The notes beneath the pieces were generated by a model. The model made no database searches, was not told the DNA's origin, and was given only the letters and a program-made list of their open reading frames with translations. A program made the position numbers and the translations under genes. Positions 9,641 through 19,108 of a DNA stretch of 64,000 nt are shown here, piece after piece. The DNA is from Paludibacteraceae bacterium (GTDB lineage Bacteria > Bacteroidota > Bacteroidia > Bacteroidales > Paludibacteraceae). Positions within the stretch are counted from its first letter, which is position 1. Each line of letters starts with the position of its first letter. The stretch spans positions 1 through 64,000 of the forward strand of contig JAFVBR010000010.1 in assembly GCA_017479885.1 (NCBI GenBank), written 5' to 3'.

Positions 9641-10213
9641 TTAATTAATGTAATGTTCGATAAAGATTTTGAGACCTATACATAGCAGAATGATACCTCC
9701 CATCAGTTCGGCATTGAAACGGAAACGCCTGCCAACATAAATGCCGACAGAATAGCCTGCCAATGAGAAAATGAAACTGACCAGAGCAATTATGCCGACG
9801 GCAAGAAACACTTTCTCAGGCACGGGAACAAACAAGACTCCCGTAACCAAAGCATCGATACTTGTTGCAACTGACAGCACAAGCGTCTGAATGAAAGAGA
9901 ATACAGGTTTGCAGACCATTTCCTCCTCATTGTGTTTAGGGCTCAGACTATCATAAATCATCTTGCCACCAATGGCGCCCAACAACAGCAATGCCACCCA
10001 ATGGCTCCAATTGCTGAAGAAACCAACGAAACTGCTGCCTGCATAATAACTCAACAAGGGCATTCCTCCCTGAAACAAACCGAACATCAGTGCCATCAGA
10101 AGAGCCGGCAACCATTGCGGCGTCTTGCCGGACAGAAGTCCTTTGCTGACCGAGACGGCAAAGCAGTCCATTGCCAACCCGACAGCTATCAGTATGATGG
10201 TAAGCAAATCCAT
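9641..10213 (-). CDS. mntP: Manganese efflux pump
   Basis: 190 aa, with about six hydrophobic segments. The paired motifs AMDCFAVSVSKG (N-terminal half) and ATSIDALVTGV (C-terminal half) hold the aspartates conserved in the MntP/DUF204 family, which exports Mn(II) across the inner membrane. It lies 3 nt downstream of def. No manganese (yybP-ykoY-type) riboswitch was recognised upstream. Confidence 0.9.
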   Translation of the reverse strand: MDLLTIILIAVGLAMDCFAVSVSKGLLSGKTPQWLPALLMALMFGLFQGGMPLLSYYAGSSFVGFFSNWSHWVALLLLGAIGGKMIYDSLSPKHNEEEMVCKPVFSFIQTLVLSVATSIDALVTGVLFVPVPEKVFLAVGIIALVSFIFSLAGYSVGIYVGRRFRFNAELMGGIILLCIGLKIFIEHYIN

Positions 10214-10216
10214 GCG

Positions 10217-10765
10217 TTAATGCTTGGTGCGGTATCGTGCAGTGGTTTTGCCTTTGGCGATGTTGGACAGTTTGCCTTTGACGAACTGACGGCGTATGGG
10301 CGAGATACGGTCGGTGAACACATTGCCCTCCAAATGGTCGTATTCATGCTCGATGATACGAGCACGGAATCCCGAGTACTCCTCTTCGTGCTCATTGAAG
10401 TCTTCGTCGAAATAACGAATGACAATAGTCTTGGGGCGCGTCACATTCTCACTTATACCCGGCAACGAAAGACAGCCTTCGCTATAGATGGCAGTGTCTT
10501 CTGATTCCTCAATGATTTCAGGATTGATGAAAGCCTTTTTGAAACCGATGCAATCAGGGTAGTCTTCGCCAAGTTCGGAACCATCAACAACAAACAGGCG
10601 GATGCTTCTGCCAATCTGCGGAGCAGCAAGTCCGCAACCGTCGGCTTGGGTAAGGGTCTCGAACATATCGGCAACAAGTTGCTTGAGTTCAGGATAATCC
10701 TTGTCGATTTCTTCAGTCTCACGGCGAAGAACCGGCTGACCATAAAGATATATAGGAAGAATCAT
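10217..10765 (-). CDS. def: Peptide deformylase
   Basis: 182 aa. All three deformylase motifs are intact: GCGLAAPQ (43-50), EGCLSLP (96-102, metal ligand C98) and HEYDH (140-144, ligands H140 and H144 with catalytic E141). It removes the formyl group from the initiator methionine of nascent proteins in the cytoplasm. It belongs to the run ruvX-def-mntP. Confidence 0.96.
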   Translation of the reverse strand: MILPIYLYGQPVLRRETEEIDKDYPELKQLVADMFETLTQADGCGLAAPQIGRSIRLFVVDGSELGEDYPDCIGFKKAFINPEIIEESEDTAIYSEGCLSLPGISENVTRPKTIVIRYFDEDFNEHEEEYSGFRARIIEHEYDHLEGNVFTDRISPIRRQFVKGKLSNIAKGKTTARYRTKH

Positions 10766-10811
10766 GATATTTACTATTAAATTATTTACTATTTACTATT
10801 GACTATTTAGG

Positions 10812-11225
10812 TTAAGACAGGGTTTGCAGGTAGTCCTCGAGGATGATGCAGGCGGCAATCTTGTCAACTACGGCTTTATCCTGCCGCTGTTTCTTATTCA
10901 TTCCTCCGTCTATCATGGCACGGTGTGCAAGCACAGAGGTGAAACGCTCGTCATACAGGACCAATTGGCGCTCAGGAAAACGCTTGGCAAACTGACTTTG
11001 AAACGGGCGGATGTAATTCATCGATTCGCTGTCGGCTCCCGACATCTGCTTGGGATAACCGAGCACCACAATGTCCACTTGTTCGCGGCTGAAATAGTCA
11101 GTCAACCAATCAAGCAGAGTGTGAGTGGGTATAGTCTCGAGCGGTTGCGCAGTAATGCGCATCGGGTCGGTAACTGCCAAACCCGTGCGCTTTCTGCCAT
11201 AGTCTATCGCGAGTATTCTGCCCAT
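10812..11225 (-). CDS. ruvX: YqgF/RuvX-type pre-16S rRNA nuclease
   Basis: 137 aa. The start is chosen at 11225 because MGRILAIDYGRKRTG is the family N-terminus; an upstream in-frame start at 11279 would overlap the preceding gene. The RNase H-like fold has D8 in the first strand, then VLGYPKQMSG and VLYDERFTSV. The family processes the 5' end of 16S rRNA or acts on Holliday junctions. It lies 11 nt after the DUF2723 stop. Confidence 0.9.
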   Translation of the reverse strand: MGRILAIDYGRKRTGLAVTDPMRITAQPLETIPTHTLLDWLTDYFSREQVDIVVLGYPKQMSGADSESMNYIRPFQSQFAKRFPERQLVLYDERFTSVLAHRAMIDGGMNKKQRQDKAVVDKIAACIILEDYLQTLS

Positions 11226-11236
11226 CACCTGCAACC

Positions 11237-14200
11237 TTATCTCGCTACTCCTGCAAACTGCTGATAGAGCGGATACCACTTGTCAACCAACTCTGTACGT
11301 CCGTTTCTTTCCATATTCTGAAGCACAAAACCCAATACTGCAGCATGGTGTCCAAGAGTCTGTGACATAGCTTTCTGACCTTGTTTGTCGAGTGTGGAGC
11401 CCCATTGCAGATACTGCACATCGGTTTGAGCCACCTGATCCATAATGGCATCCGCCTTTTCAGGCTGTCCGCACTGATAATAGTTGATTGCCATGGTGGC
11501 AGCGGTGTAGTCATACGGGATATTGTATCCCGGCAGCATCTCTTCCGCATAATCGAGCACCTCGACCGCCTGCTCACGCCTGCCCTCTTTGAGAAGAGCC
11601 TCGGCAAGCTGTGCAAACATCATACGATGAGTGCGGCACATACGCATAAGGTTCTCGTCAATATAGATGCCGGGCTTGTTCATGTTTCCGTAGCGGAACT
11701 TGTGCATCATATTGTCGTACATCTTTTCAGTATCAACACGAGGTTGACCGTCTGCCGATGCCACAGGAGTAACCTGATAAGCCAAACCCGTCAGAGCGAA
11801 ATATTTCTCGAGCCCCTGATAATAATCGTTGCCGACAGTGACTGCAAAATACACAGGGCGTTTCCAACGGTTGGTGGAGAGCATCTCGAGAACCATCATC
11901 TCACTGCGTGTGAGACGACGGCCGACACGAATATCCAACTTGTCGGCTACAGGTTGCCCCTCCCACTCTGTTCCTTGCAAGTCTTCAGCATTGACAGGAA
12001 TATAGAGTTTGTTGCTCGGTATATAACTCTCACCGTCACGCTTGGTGCGCGTGTCGGTAGAGCGTACAAAATCGAAGGCAGTCTTCACGTCAAGCGGAGT
12101 GCCGAGTTTGTTGTCAACCCACACAACCTCATTCTTGCCGGGCATATAGTCCTGCTGCTCCCATGAAATGGGCAAAGCAGCTGAAGTGTAGTATGGCCGC
12201 TTCATCTGCGAGATATACCAATCCGTCTGCAAATAACTCAAGTTGCATACACGGAGATTGGTGCCTTCACCTTCCACCTCCTGATTATACCACAGCGGGA
12301 AAGTGTCGTTGTCACCGTTGGAGAAGATAATACCTTGGTCCTCGCATGAGCGCAAATAGTTGGCTCCGAAGTCGCGGCACGAGTAGCGGTCGGAGCGGTC
12401 GTGGTCGTCCCAATTCTGCTGAGCCATCAGTGCCGGCACTCCGAGACAAACGACTGTAAGACATACTGCCACAGCGGTTTTCAATGCTTGGTTGTCCTTC
12501 TTCATCAATGAGTTGAGTCCGTCGATGAGCGCCATAACTCCAAGTCCTATCCATATACAGAATGCGTAGAACGAACCTGCATAGGCATAGTCACGCTCAC
12601 GAGGTTGATATGGAGTCTGATTGAGATATACAACGATGGCAAGACCTGTCAGGAAGAACAGAAGGAACACAAGGGTGAAGTTCTGCAACCCCTGCTTGCG
12701 TTTGCCGAGCTGATAGCATATACCTATTATTCCGAGCAGAAGGGGGAGCATATAATATACGTTATGTCCCTTGTTCTCACGCAGTTCGGTCGGCAGAGCA
12801 TTTTGGTCGCCAAGGCGGGCATTGTCGAGTGCGGGAATACCGCTGAGCCAATTGCCCTTGGTTATCTCGCCATAACCCTGCAAGTCGTTCTGACGGCCTG
12901 AGAAGTTCCACATAAAATAGCGCCAATACATGAAATGGCACTGATAGGAGAAGAAGAAGCGCAGGTTCTCGCCGAAAGTGGGTTTCACATCGGTTTTCTG
13001 CTGACCGCAATAGTCGTAGCGGATTTTCTGACCTTTCACCTCACCCCACTGCTTGTATGCCTCTTTGTGGCGCCCGTCGGGAGAGTACATACGCGGAAAG
13101 AGCATCATGAACTCTTTCTTCATCTTGTAGCTTGACTTGTAACCTGTTATAACATAGCGGTCTTTCTCGTCAGGAGACGTCTTCGGCGCAGGGGAATATT
13201 GTGCATGACCTTTCTTCTCGACAGGAACACACATATTGCCCTTTACCTCCAACTCAACGGGTGCGCTGTAAACTGCCCCGTAAAGCAAGGGGCGGTCGCC
13301 ATACTGCTCACGGTTGAGGTAATATTTCAATGAGAACACGTTGTCAGGAGAGTTCTGATCCATTGGAGTATCTGCATTACTACGGATTACAATGGCTGCA
13401 TAAGAACTGTAACCGATAAGAATGACGGTTATCATCAGGGTGGCAGTGTTTAGCCAACGCGCAGGCACACGCTCTTTCAGTCCAAACAGAACACCTGCAA
13501 GAACGGCTATGACACCGATGCCGATGATTACACTCTCCCCGAAGAACGGTATACCCGCCATCGTAACTGCCAATATAACAGAGATGTTCATTCTCAAACG
13601 GCTCTTCTCGGCGTATGTCTCAAAGACTGCCCACGCGAGCGATGCTGCAAGCAGCAGAAGGTAGATGCACAGACCCGAATTGAACGGCAGACCCAAATGG
13701 TTTACAAACAACAGTTCCAACCAACATGCCACCTGCACACTGCCCGGAATTATGCCGTACAGCACTACTGCCAAACAACCAACTGACACAAGCAGTGCCA
13801 CGCACACACCTTTCCATGTAAACTCGTACTTGCGGAAATAATACACAAGCACAATGGCGGGGATGGTCAGCAGGTTCAATAGGTGCACACCGATGCTCAG
13901 GCCCATCAGGTAGGCTATCAGTATCAGCCACTTGTCAGAGCCCTCTTCGTCGGCTTTCTCATCCCATTTCAAAATAAGCCAAAACACCACTGCCGTGAAG
14001 AAGGAAGAGGAGGCATAGACCTCGCCTTCGACAGCCGAGAACCAGAAGGTGTCGGAGAAGGTGTATGCCAAGGCGCCTACCATGCCTGCGCCCAGAATTG
14101 CAGTACCCTGCCAGAGGGTCATCTCACTGTCTTTAGGCAACAGCTTCTTTGCCAAAGCGGTAATAGTCCAAAAGAGAAACAAAATGGTGAATGCCGACAT

Positions 14201-14452
14201 CAACGCAGAAAGAGCGTTGACACACATCGCCACATGTGAAGCGTCCTTGGCAAACAGACTCGCAAAGTGACCCATCAGCATGAAGAATGGGGCTCCGGGC
14301 GGATGACCAACATCAAGCTTCGAAGCCGAACTGATAAACTCCCCGCAGTCCCAAAAACTCGCTGTGGGCTCGATAGTTAGCAAATACGTCGCAGCGGCTA
14401 TAATAAATGCCAACCAACCGCAAAGCGTATTCCATAGTTTGAATTTTTTCAT
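11237..14452 (-). CDS. DUF2723 polytopic membrane protein (GT-C-like)
   Basis: 1071 aa. The N-terminus carries the DUF2723 signature (SFWDCGEFISSASKLDVGHPPGAPF), with acidic residues on the first outer loop as in GT-C glycosyltransferases. About a dozen membrane helices follow in the first 650 residues, then a large soluble domain with helical repeats at the C-terminus. The family is nearly confined to Bacteroidota and is thought to transfer sugars from a lipid carrier to protein or glycan; that role here is inference. A promoter lies at 14578-14608. Confidence 0.82.
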   Translation of the reverse strand: MKKFKLWNTLCGWLAFIIAAATYLLTIEPTASFWDCGEFISSASKLDVGHPPGAPFFMLMGHFASLFAKDASHVAMCVNALSALMSAFTILFLFWTITALAKKLLPKDSEMTLWQGTAILGAGMVGALAYTFSDTFWFSAVEGEVYASSSFFTAVVFWLILKWDEKADEEGSDKWLILIAYLMGLSIGVHLLNLLTIPAIVLVYYFRKYEFTWKGVCVALLVSVGCLAVVLYGIIPGSVQVACWLELLFVNHLGLPFNSGLCIYLLLLAASLAWAVFETYAEKSRLRMNISVILAVTMAGIPFFGESVIIGIGVIAVLAGVLFGLKERVPARWLNTATLMITVILIGYSSYAAIVIRSNADTPMDQNSPDNVFSLKYYLNREQYGDRPLLYGAVYSAPVELEVKGNMCVPVEKKGHAQYSPAPKTSPDEKDRYVITGYKSSYKMKKEFMMLFPRMYSPDGRHKEAYKQWGEVKGQKIRYDYCGQQKTDVKPTFGENLRFFFSYQCHFMYWRYFMWNFSGRQNDLQGYGEITKGNWLSGIPALDNARLGDQNALPTELRENKGHNVYYMLPLLLGIIGICYQLGKRKQGLQNFTLVFLLFFLTGLAIVVYLNQTPYQPRERDYAYAGSFYAFCIWIGLGVMALIDGLNSLMKKDNQALKTAVAVCLTVVCLGVPALMAQQNWDDHDRSDRYSCRDFGANYLRSCEDQGIIFSNGDNDTFPLWYNQEVEGEGTNLRVCNLSYLQTDWYISQMKRPYYTSAALPISWEQQDYMPGKNEVVWVDNKLGTPLDVKTAFDFVRSTDTRTKRDGESYIPSNKLYIPVNAEDLQGTEWEGQPVADKLDIRVGRRLTRSEMMVLEMLSTNRWKRPVYFAVTVGNDYYQGLEKYFALTGLAYQVTPVASADGQPRVDTEKMYDNMMHKFRYGNMNKPGIYIDENLMRMCRTHRMMFAQLAEALLKEGRREQAVEVLDYAEEMLPGYNIPYDYTAATMAINYYQCGQPEKADAIMDQVAQTDVQYLQWGSTLDKQGQKAMSQTLGHHAAVLGFVLQNMERNGRTELVDKWYPLYQQFAGVAR

Positions 14453-14486
14453 TGTTATATGTTGTATGTATTTAGTTTTTAGTTCT

Positions 14487-14534
14487 TTGAAACTTGAAAC
14501 AGGAGTGAAACCTGAAACTTGAAACTTGAAACCA
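14487..14534. repeat. GAAACTTGAAACCTG tandem repeat in leader
   Basis: Copies of GAAACTTGAAACCTG, interrupted by ACAGGAGT, lie between the DUF2723 promoter and its start codon. This is the same family, in reverse orientation, as the arrays at 26950 and 44288. A small hairpin GGAGTC-TCT-GACTCC follows at about 14548. Confidence 0.65.
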
Positions 14535-14577
14535 AACCCCTGAAACAGGAGTCTCTGACTCCGTCACAATAAGCGTG

Positions 14578-14608
14578 CAAAGGTACAACTTTTTCTCATT
14601 ATATCCAA
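14578..14608 (-). promoter_or_regulatory. Promoter of the DUF2723 gene
   Basis: On the minus strand TACCTTTG (14578-14585) lies 19 nt downstream of TTGG (14605-14608), giving a leader of about 120 nt. Confidence 0.55.
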
Positions 14609-14611
14609 GAC

Positions 14612-14701
14612 ATAGGGCGCGAAACAGAACTTTTTTTACATATTTCGCGCGCTGCATCAGATATAGGGCGCGAAACACGCAGTTTTTTTGCCTGTTTCGC
14701 G
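14612..14701. repeat. Paired direct/inverted repeats upstream of DUF2723 promoter
   Basis: The 15-mer ATAGGGCGCGAAACA occurs at 14612-14626 and 14663-14677, 51 bp apart. Each copy is matched by an inverted partner: GCGCGAAA with TTTCGCGC (14617-14624/14643-14650) and CGCGAAACA with TGTTTCGCG (14669-14677/14693-14701). Each loop holds a run of seven T. The pair sits directly upstream of the -33 box, where an activator or repressor would bind. From 14702 to 14977 nothing else is seen. Confidence 0.6.
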
Positions 14702-14977
14702 TAGGTACTGGAACTTTTCTCAGTTTACATCAACTAAGTTTTCCCCTTTGCGTATATTTTGTCCGTCAGGGCTGACAATTGCCTTATTTACGGTAATCCA
14801 ATATGTCAAAGAACGCTATTGCTATTAGTATATTTATGAACTTTGTTTATACTGAATGGTTTATATACTTTGGGTATAACTTATAGCCACCATCAGGATT
14901 TTTTCATGATTGTAAATGTTTTGACTGCTAATACATTGGGGTTATTTAATGTGAGTTCGGAATAAGTCCAAAAATAA

Positions 14978-15014
14978 TACTGACCTTTAGCATTTTACCT
15001 GCTAAAAGTCAGTA
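14978..15014 (-). terminator. Terminator of the CHAT operon
   Basis: A 15-position stem with one mismatch (TACTGAC...TTTAGCA with TGCTAAA...GTCAGTA) is followed on the minus strand by TTATTTTT. It lies 61 nt past the CHAT stop codon. Confidence 0.7.
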
Positions 15015-15074
15015 TATATTTATAAAACAAGCCCTGAAAATGAATTATGCTTGCAGACTATGTTTCTTTTAAGG

Positions 15075-18000
15075 TTAATCTAACATTATGAATCCTGCCC
15101 AGTAGGCGGGTTCTTCGTAGGTTTTGCGGACGGTATTCTGGGCGTTGCGGAAGGCCGTACGCTTGGACTGGTGGTTGGCAATCCAATTTTTGTAAAACTC
15201 GGTCATGAGGAGTTGGGTGGCTTGGTCGTTTACTGGCCAGAGCGACATGATGATAGTCTGCGCACCGGCTTGTTTGAAGGCGCGTTGCAGACCGAACACG
15301 CCTTCTCCTGTTATCTCGCCTTTGCCTGTCTCACAAGCCGAAAGAACAACCAAATCCGCATCACGGAGGTCAAGCAAGGAAATCTCTTTGGCGGTCAGGA
15401 TTCCGTCTTGCACGCCTTCGGGTAGTTCGCTCGAACGCCCTGTCAGAGCCGTGTTCGCACCCGCAAACAGCAAGCCGCAACGGTTGAGAGGGTCGATAGT
15501 GGGCGGAGCAGACATATTGCCGTCCATCATCAGCATTCGCTGCGAGAAATAGTCTTTGCGCTGGGCAGTGGAGTCCGTCCAGAAGAAACCGTGTGTGGCG
15601 ATATGCAGTATGTTCTGGTGCTTGCCACTGAGTGCCTTAAACGATTCCTCGTTGGCATTGGTGGCGGTGAAGAGTTGCACCTTGAGATTGCTCTCACGCA
15701 GCATCTGATTGATATTCTCCACCTCTTGTTTTGTGCCTTGTAGATAATTGACCGTGCCACGATTGAGTGTGTCGCTCTCTATGCCGCGTGAGGCGAGCAG
15801 GTTCTGCGTGGCATACTGCTCGCTCTCGACAAGCATCTCATCGCCATCCATGTTGTATTGTATGCCGCCATAGAGGGTGGCAGTGGTGTGCGAGGGTTGC
15901 TGACGACGAAGCACCAACTCGCGTGTAGATGACAGTCGAACAAGGTTATACACATCCGCCATCGTACGCTTGGTGTCGTATGGTAGGGCTTCGATAGCGA
16001 GTTGATGTAGCAGTCCTGATGGCGCAAAATAGATAGTCTCACCCTCACGAATATACGGTAGAACCTTACTCCATACAAGGTCTTTGAGCCGCGCCCCGTT
16101 GTAGAGGGTGTCGCCTATGTTGATAGCCCCATCGCTTGCCTCTGCCTCGTCCTCATCTGCAACATGGAAACCGTATGTGCGATTCGTGAAGTTCGGGGTG
16201 GTAGTATTGATTAGTGCCAATGCCTCTTTTTCCTCAAACAGCGGTATCAGTTCGGGGTACTCGCTATCCTTCCGCAACAGCAATGCGCAGTACATGGTTG
16301 AGTCCTCGTTGAGTGGGGCAGTGAAATACTCAATGGCGACTTGCTTGTCGGTTAGATGATTGCGCACGCTATCCCAAGTAACATTCCATTGCTCACGACT
16401 TTGGCGGAAGGCGGCACTGTTGATAGTGAGTACTTTCTCCAATGAATCAGCTCGCTGCTGGTGTTGAGCAATGTATGGCGACTGCGGGTCTTTCTCCTGC
16501 ATGGCAGCAATGATTTGTTTTTCTTGCGTGAGCGTGTTCCACTGGTTGATAAGGGTGGTGTCATTGCTATCGAGAATAGAAACTCTTACTGTTTCTGTAG
16601 AGAGTAATTGTAGCCCCTTGAAAAATAATTCATTGTCATATGAGAAAACACGAATCAATGGTGCTTTGGTTCTATATTTGTATATGAAAAGAGGATATAT
16701 ATATTCAAAATTAAAATTAAACTTATCCCAATAAGATGTACGTTCACTTTCTAACATATAATCAACAGAGTTAATGAATAATTTTTTGAATATATTTTGG
16801 CTATTAAAATAATATGATTCTGCTTGTTTGTAATTGTCCAATAATGAATTTAATATTCCAAGACTATGTAAAGAGATTGCATAATCAAAAATATAGGTAT
16901 CATATATTGACTCCCTTATTTTTAATGCTGTAGAAAAGTACGTTTCGGCTTCTTCATATTTATTCATCATACAACAATTAGCACCTAAATTATTCAAACA
17001 GTGTGCGCAATAAGGATGGTTTTCTCCGAACACAGCCTTCCAAATATTTAATGCATCAATATAATAGGTTTCTGCTTTCTGAAAATCCCCCATTTGATAA
17101 TATATATTACCAAGACTATTCAAAGAGCTTGCATAATCGGGATTATTTTTACCTAACATAGTTTCTCTTGTATGCAAAGATTCTAAAATACATTGTTCTG
17201 CTTTCTGATAATTACCCTTTTTACCATAAAGACTTCCTAAATAATTTATACATTTGCAATAGTCAGGATTATTTTCCCCCCTGTTATCTTTGATTATTTG
17301 TAATGCTTCTAAATAGTATCGTTCAGCTTTTATATAATCATTGCAATAAAAATGAAGAGTTCCGAGATTGAGCAAAGAAAGTGCATATTCATAACTATTT
17401 CCTCCTAAAGTGGTTCCTTGTATATTAAGTGCCAATGAATAATATTGCTCCGCTCTTTGAAAATCTCCAATTTGAGCATATAGAGCGCCAAGAGCATTTA
17501 GAGAATTAGCATATTCTTTATGCTCTGTTCCAAAAACTTTTTCACGGACTTCCAAAGCATCTAAAAAATATTTTTCTGCTTTCGCAAATTCGCCTAATTG
17601 GTAATATAAAAGTCCGATATTATTAAAAGATGTAGCAAAATTAGGATGATTAACATCTAAAGTATTTTTCCATATTGATAGTGCATTGAGATATAACTTT
17701 TCTGCCTTTTGATAGTCCCCCATTTGAAAATATAACAATCCGAGGCTATTGAGCGAATTCGCATAATCTGGATGACTTTCACCGAGTATATTTTGATGTA
17801 GAGTAACTAATATTTCACAATAAAATATAGCTGTATTATAATCATGCATTTCATAGAAATACTCCCAAATATACTCACATTCAGTACATATATATAACGA
17901 TAGTTTTTCTATTAATGAATTTGAAAGATTTATAGAATCTGCATACTGTATAAATTGCAAGGCTGCCCTAATATTTATAAAATCTTTTTTATTACTAAAA

Positions 18001-18167
18001 TTAAACGACCAGTTATCAATATATACAATCTCATTTATTGCCTTATCAAACCTTCCATTATTAATATCCTCAATCATCCATTGTTTGTAAAGGTCGGACA
18101 TAGATGATTGCGCAAAGAGCAGATTGCAGTTTGCAAAGATAGTAAAGATTATTAGTATGCGTTTCAT
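15075..18167 (-). CDS. TPR-CHAT caspase-like protease with signal peptide
   Basis: 1030 aa from the start at 18167. This start is preferred over 18203 because MKRILIIFTIFANCNLLFAQ is a clean signal peptide and avoids overlap with the DUF2971 gene. About residues 110-480 hold eight or more tetratricopeptide repeats of the kinesin-light-chain type. The C-terminal 350 residues are a CHAT domain with the catalytic dyad H859 (ILHIATHGFF) and C945 (LSACETGKG). CHAT proteases cleave partner proteins after activation through their TPRs. Base composition changes sharply near 16600: the TPR part is AT-rich and the protease part is not. Confidence 0.9.
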   Translation of the reverse strand: MKRILIIFTIFANCNLLFAQSSMSDLYKQWMIEDINNGRFDKAINEIVYIDNWSFNFSNKKDFINIRAALQFIQYADSINLSNSLIEKLSLYICTECEYIWEYFYEMHDYNTAIFYCEILVTLHQNILGESHPDYANSLNSLGLLYFQMGDYQKAEKLYLNALSIWKNTLDVNHPNFATSFNNIGLLYYQLGEFAKAEKYFLDALEVREKVFGTEHKEYANSLNALGALYAQIGDFQRAEQYYSLALNIQGTTLGGNSYEYALSLLNLGTLHFYCNDYIKAERYYLEALQIIKDNRGENNPDYCKCINYLGSLYGKKGNYQKAEQCILESLHTRETMLGKNNPDYASSLNSLGNIYYQMGDFQKAETYYIDALNIWKAVFGENHPYCAHCLNNLGANCCMMNKYEEAETYFSTALKIRESIYDTYIFDYAISLHSLGILNSLLDNYKQAESYYFNSQNIFKKLFINSVDYMLESERTSYWDKFNFNFEYIYPLFIYKYRTKAPLIRVFSYDNELFFKGLQLLSTETVRVSILDSNDTTLINQWNTLTQEKQIIAAMQEKDPQSPYIAQHQQRADSLEKVLTINSAAFRQSREQWNVTWDSVRNHLTDKQVAIEYFTAPLNEDSTMYCALLLRKDSEYPELIPLFEEKEALALINTTTPNFTNRTYGFHVADEDEAEASDGAINIGDTLYNGARLKDLVWSKVLPYIREGETIYFAPSGLLHQLAIEALPYDTKRTMADVYNLVRLSSTRELVLRRQQPSHTTATLYGGIQYNMDGDEMLVESEQYATQNLLASRGIESDTLNRGTVNYLQGTKQEVENINQMLRESNLKVQLFTATNANEESFKALSGKHQNILHIATHGFFWTDSTAQRKDYFSQRMLMMDGNMSAPPTIDPLNRCGLLFAGANTALTGRSSELPEGVQDGILTAKEISLLDLRDADLVVLSACETGKGEITGEGVFGLQRAFKQAGAQTIIMSLWPVNDQATQLLMTEFYKNWIANHQSKRTAFRNAQNTVRKTYEEPAYWAGFIMLD

Positions 18168-18178
18168 ATCGTGAAAAT

Positions 18179-19096
18179 TTAGTCTATATCCAAATGAATA
18201 CAAGATGGATATAATGATGATTCAATGAAATAATTTCCTTTTGTCAGCGAAACTAATACCTCATCCCACTTATGCATATCTTGTTGTTTTACTATTTTAT
18301 ATCCCTCATTAGTTTGTTGCGATATTCTGAGTTTCTGGTCGTGTAAAGAAATTATTTTATACTTGCGACATCCTTTCCAGAAAACAAATGTGGCATCAGC
18401 AACAAACATATCAAATGAATCATCAGATAGTTGAATTTGTTTAATTGTAATATGTTCATTTTCCTTTCTCTTCAATAGAGCAATAATTTTCTTCAAACTT
18501 TTAATCCTATCCTTATCGCCTAAATCAAAATTTTCCGATTGACACCCTAAAATAATACTCCGAATAGCCAATGGATTGAGTTCAATAAATCTATTATCTC
18601 TTCTTTCTTTGATTAATCGGATTTCTTCTTCGTAATCCCACAATGGAGATTTCGTAAGCATTACATCATAAGTATCATATTTACCATGTTTATCGTCAAT
18701 CTGAGCAAAATCGTTTTCATACTTAACATAGTACAAATTCACATCAAATACTATTGTATCTAATCGTGGATCAAATTCTATACATACACCTTTATTATAT
18801 TGTGCATAGTGTGCCCACATTAGGATATTATTTGGTTTTGTAGTAAAACATCCTATTTTGTTTTTGCCGAGTTCCTTTCTTGTTTGATACAAGATAACAT
18901 GTTCACCATATGTAATTCTATTATCCTTAACAATATCCGATTCTTTATTTATTTGACATTCAAATGGGTCATTACATTGAATAGGGTTTGATAGTTTCAA
19001 CGAATGACTTTGAAGAAAGCATTTTGCACCTTCCAATGAGAAGTACATATACAATGGAATGGTATGTGGGTCGGGTTTGAGACTATTAGTATTCAT
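18179..19096 (-). CDS. DUF2971 protein
   Basis: 305 aa, AT-rich, with no signal peptide or membrane segment. The N-terminal layout (SLEGAKCFLQSHSLKLSNPIQCNDPFE, then IGCFTTKPNNILMWAHYAQYNKGVCIEFD) fits DUF2971, a cytoplasmic family of unknown function that often occurs in defence and accessory islands. It sits 11 nt upstream of the CHAT gene and 12 nt downstream of the DUF4062 gene, so the three form one operon. Confidence 0.8.
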   Translation of the reverse strand: MNTNSLKPDPHTIPLYMYFSLEGAKCFLQSHSLKLSNPIQCNDPFECQINKESDIVKDNRITYGEHVILYQTRKELGKNKIGCFTTKPNNILMWAHYAQYNKGVCIEFDPRLDTIVFDVNLYYVKYENDFAQIDDKHGKYDTYDVMLTKSPLWDYEEEIRLIKERRDNRFIELNPLAIRSIILGCQSENFDLGDKDRIKSLKKIIALLKRKENEHITIKQIQLSDDSFDMFVADATFVFWKGCRKYKIISLHDQKLRISQQTNEGYKIVKQQDMHKWDEVLVSLTKGNYFIESSLYPSCIHLDID

Positions 19097-19108
19097 AATA
19101 ACTATATT

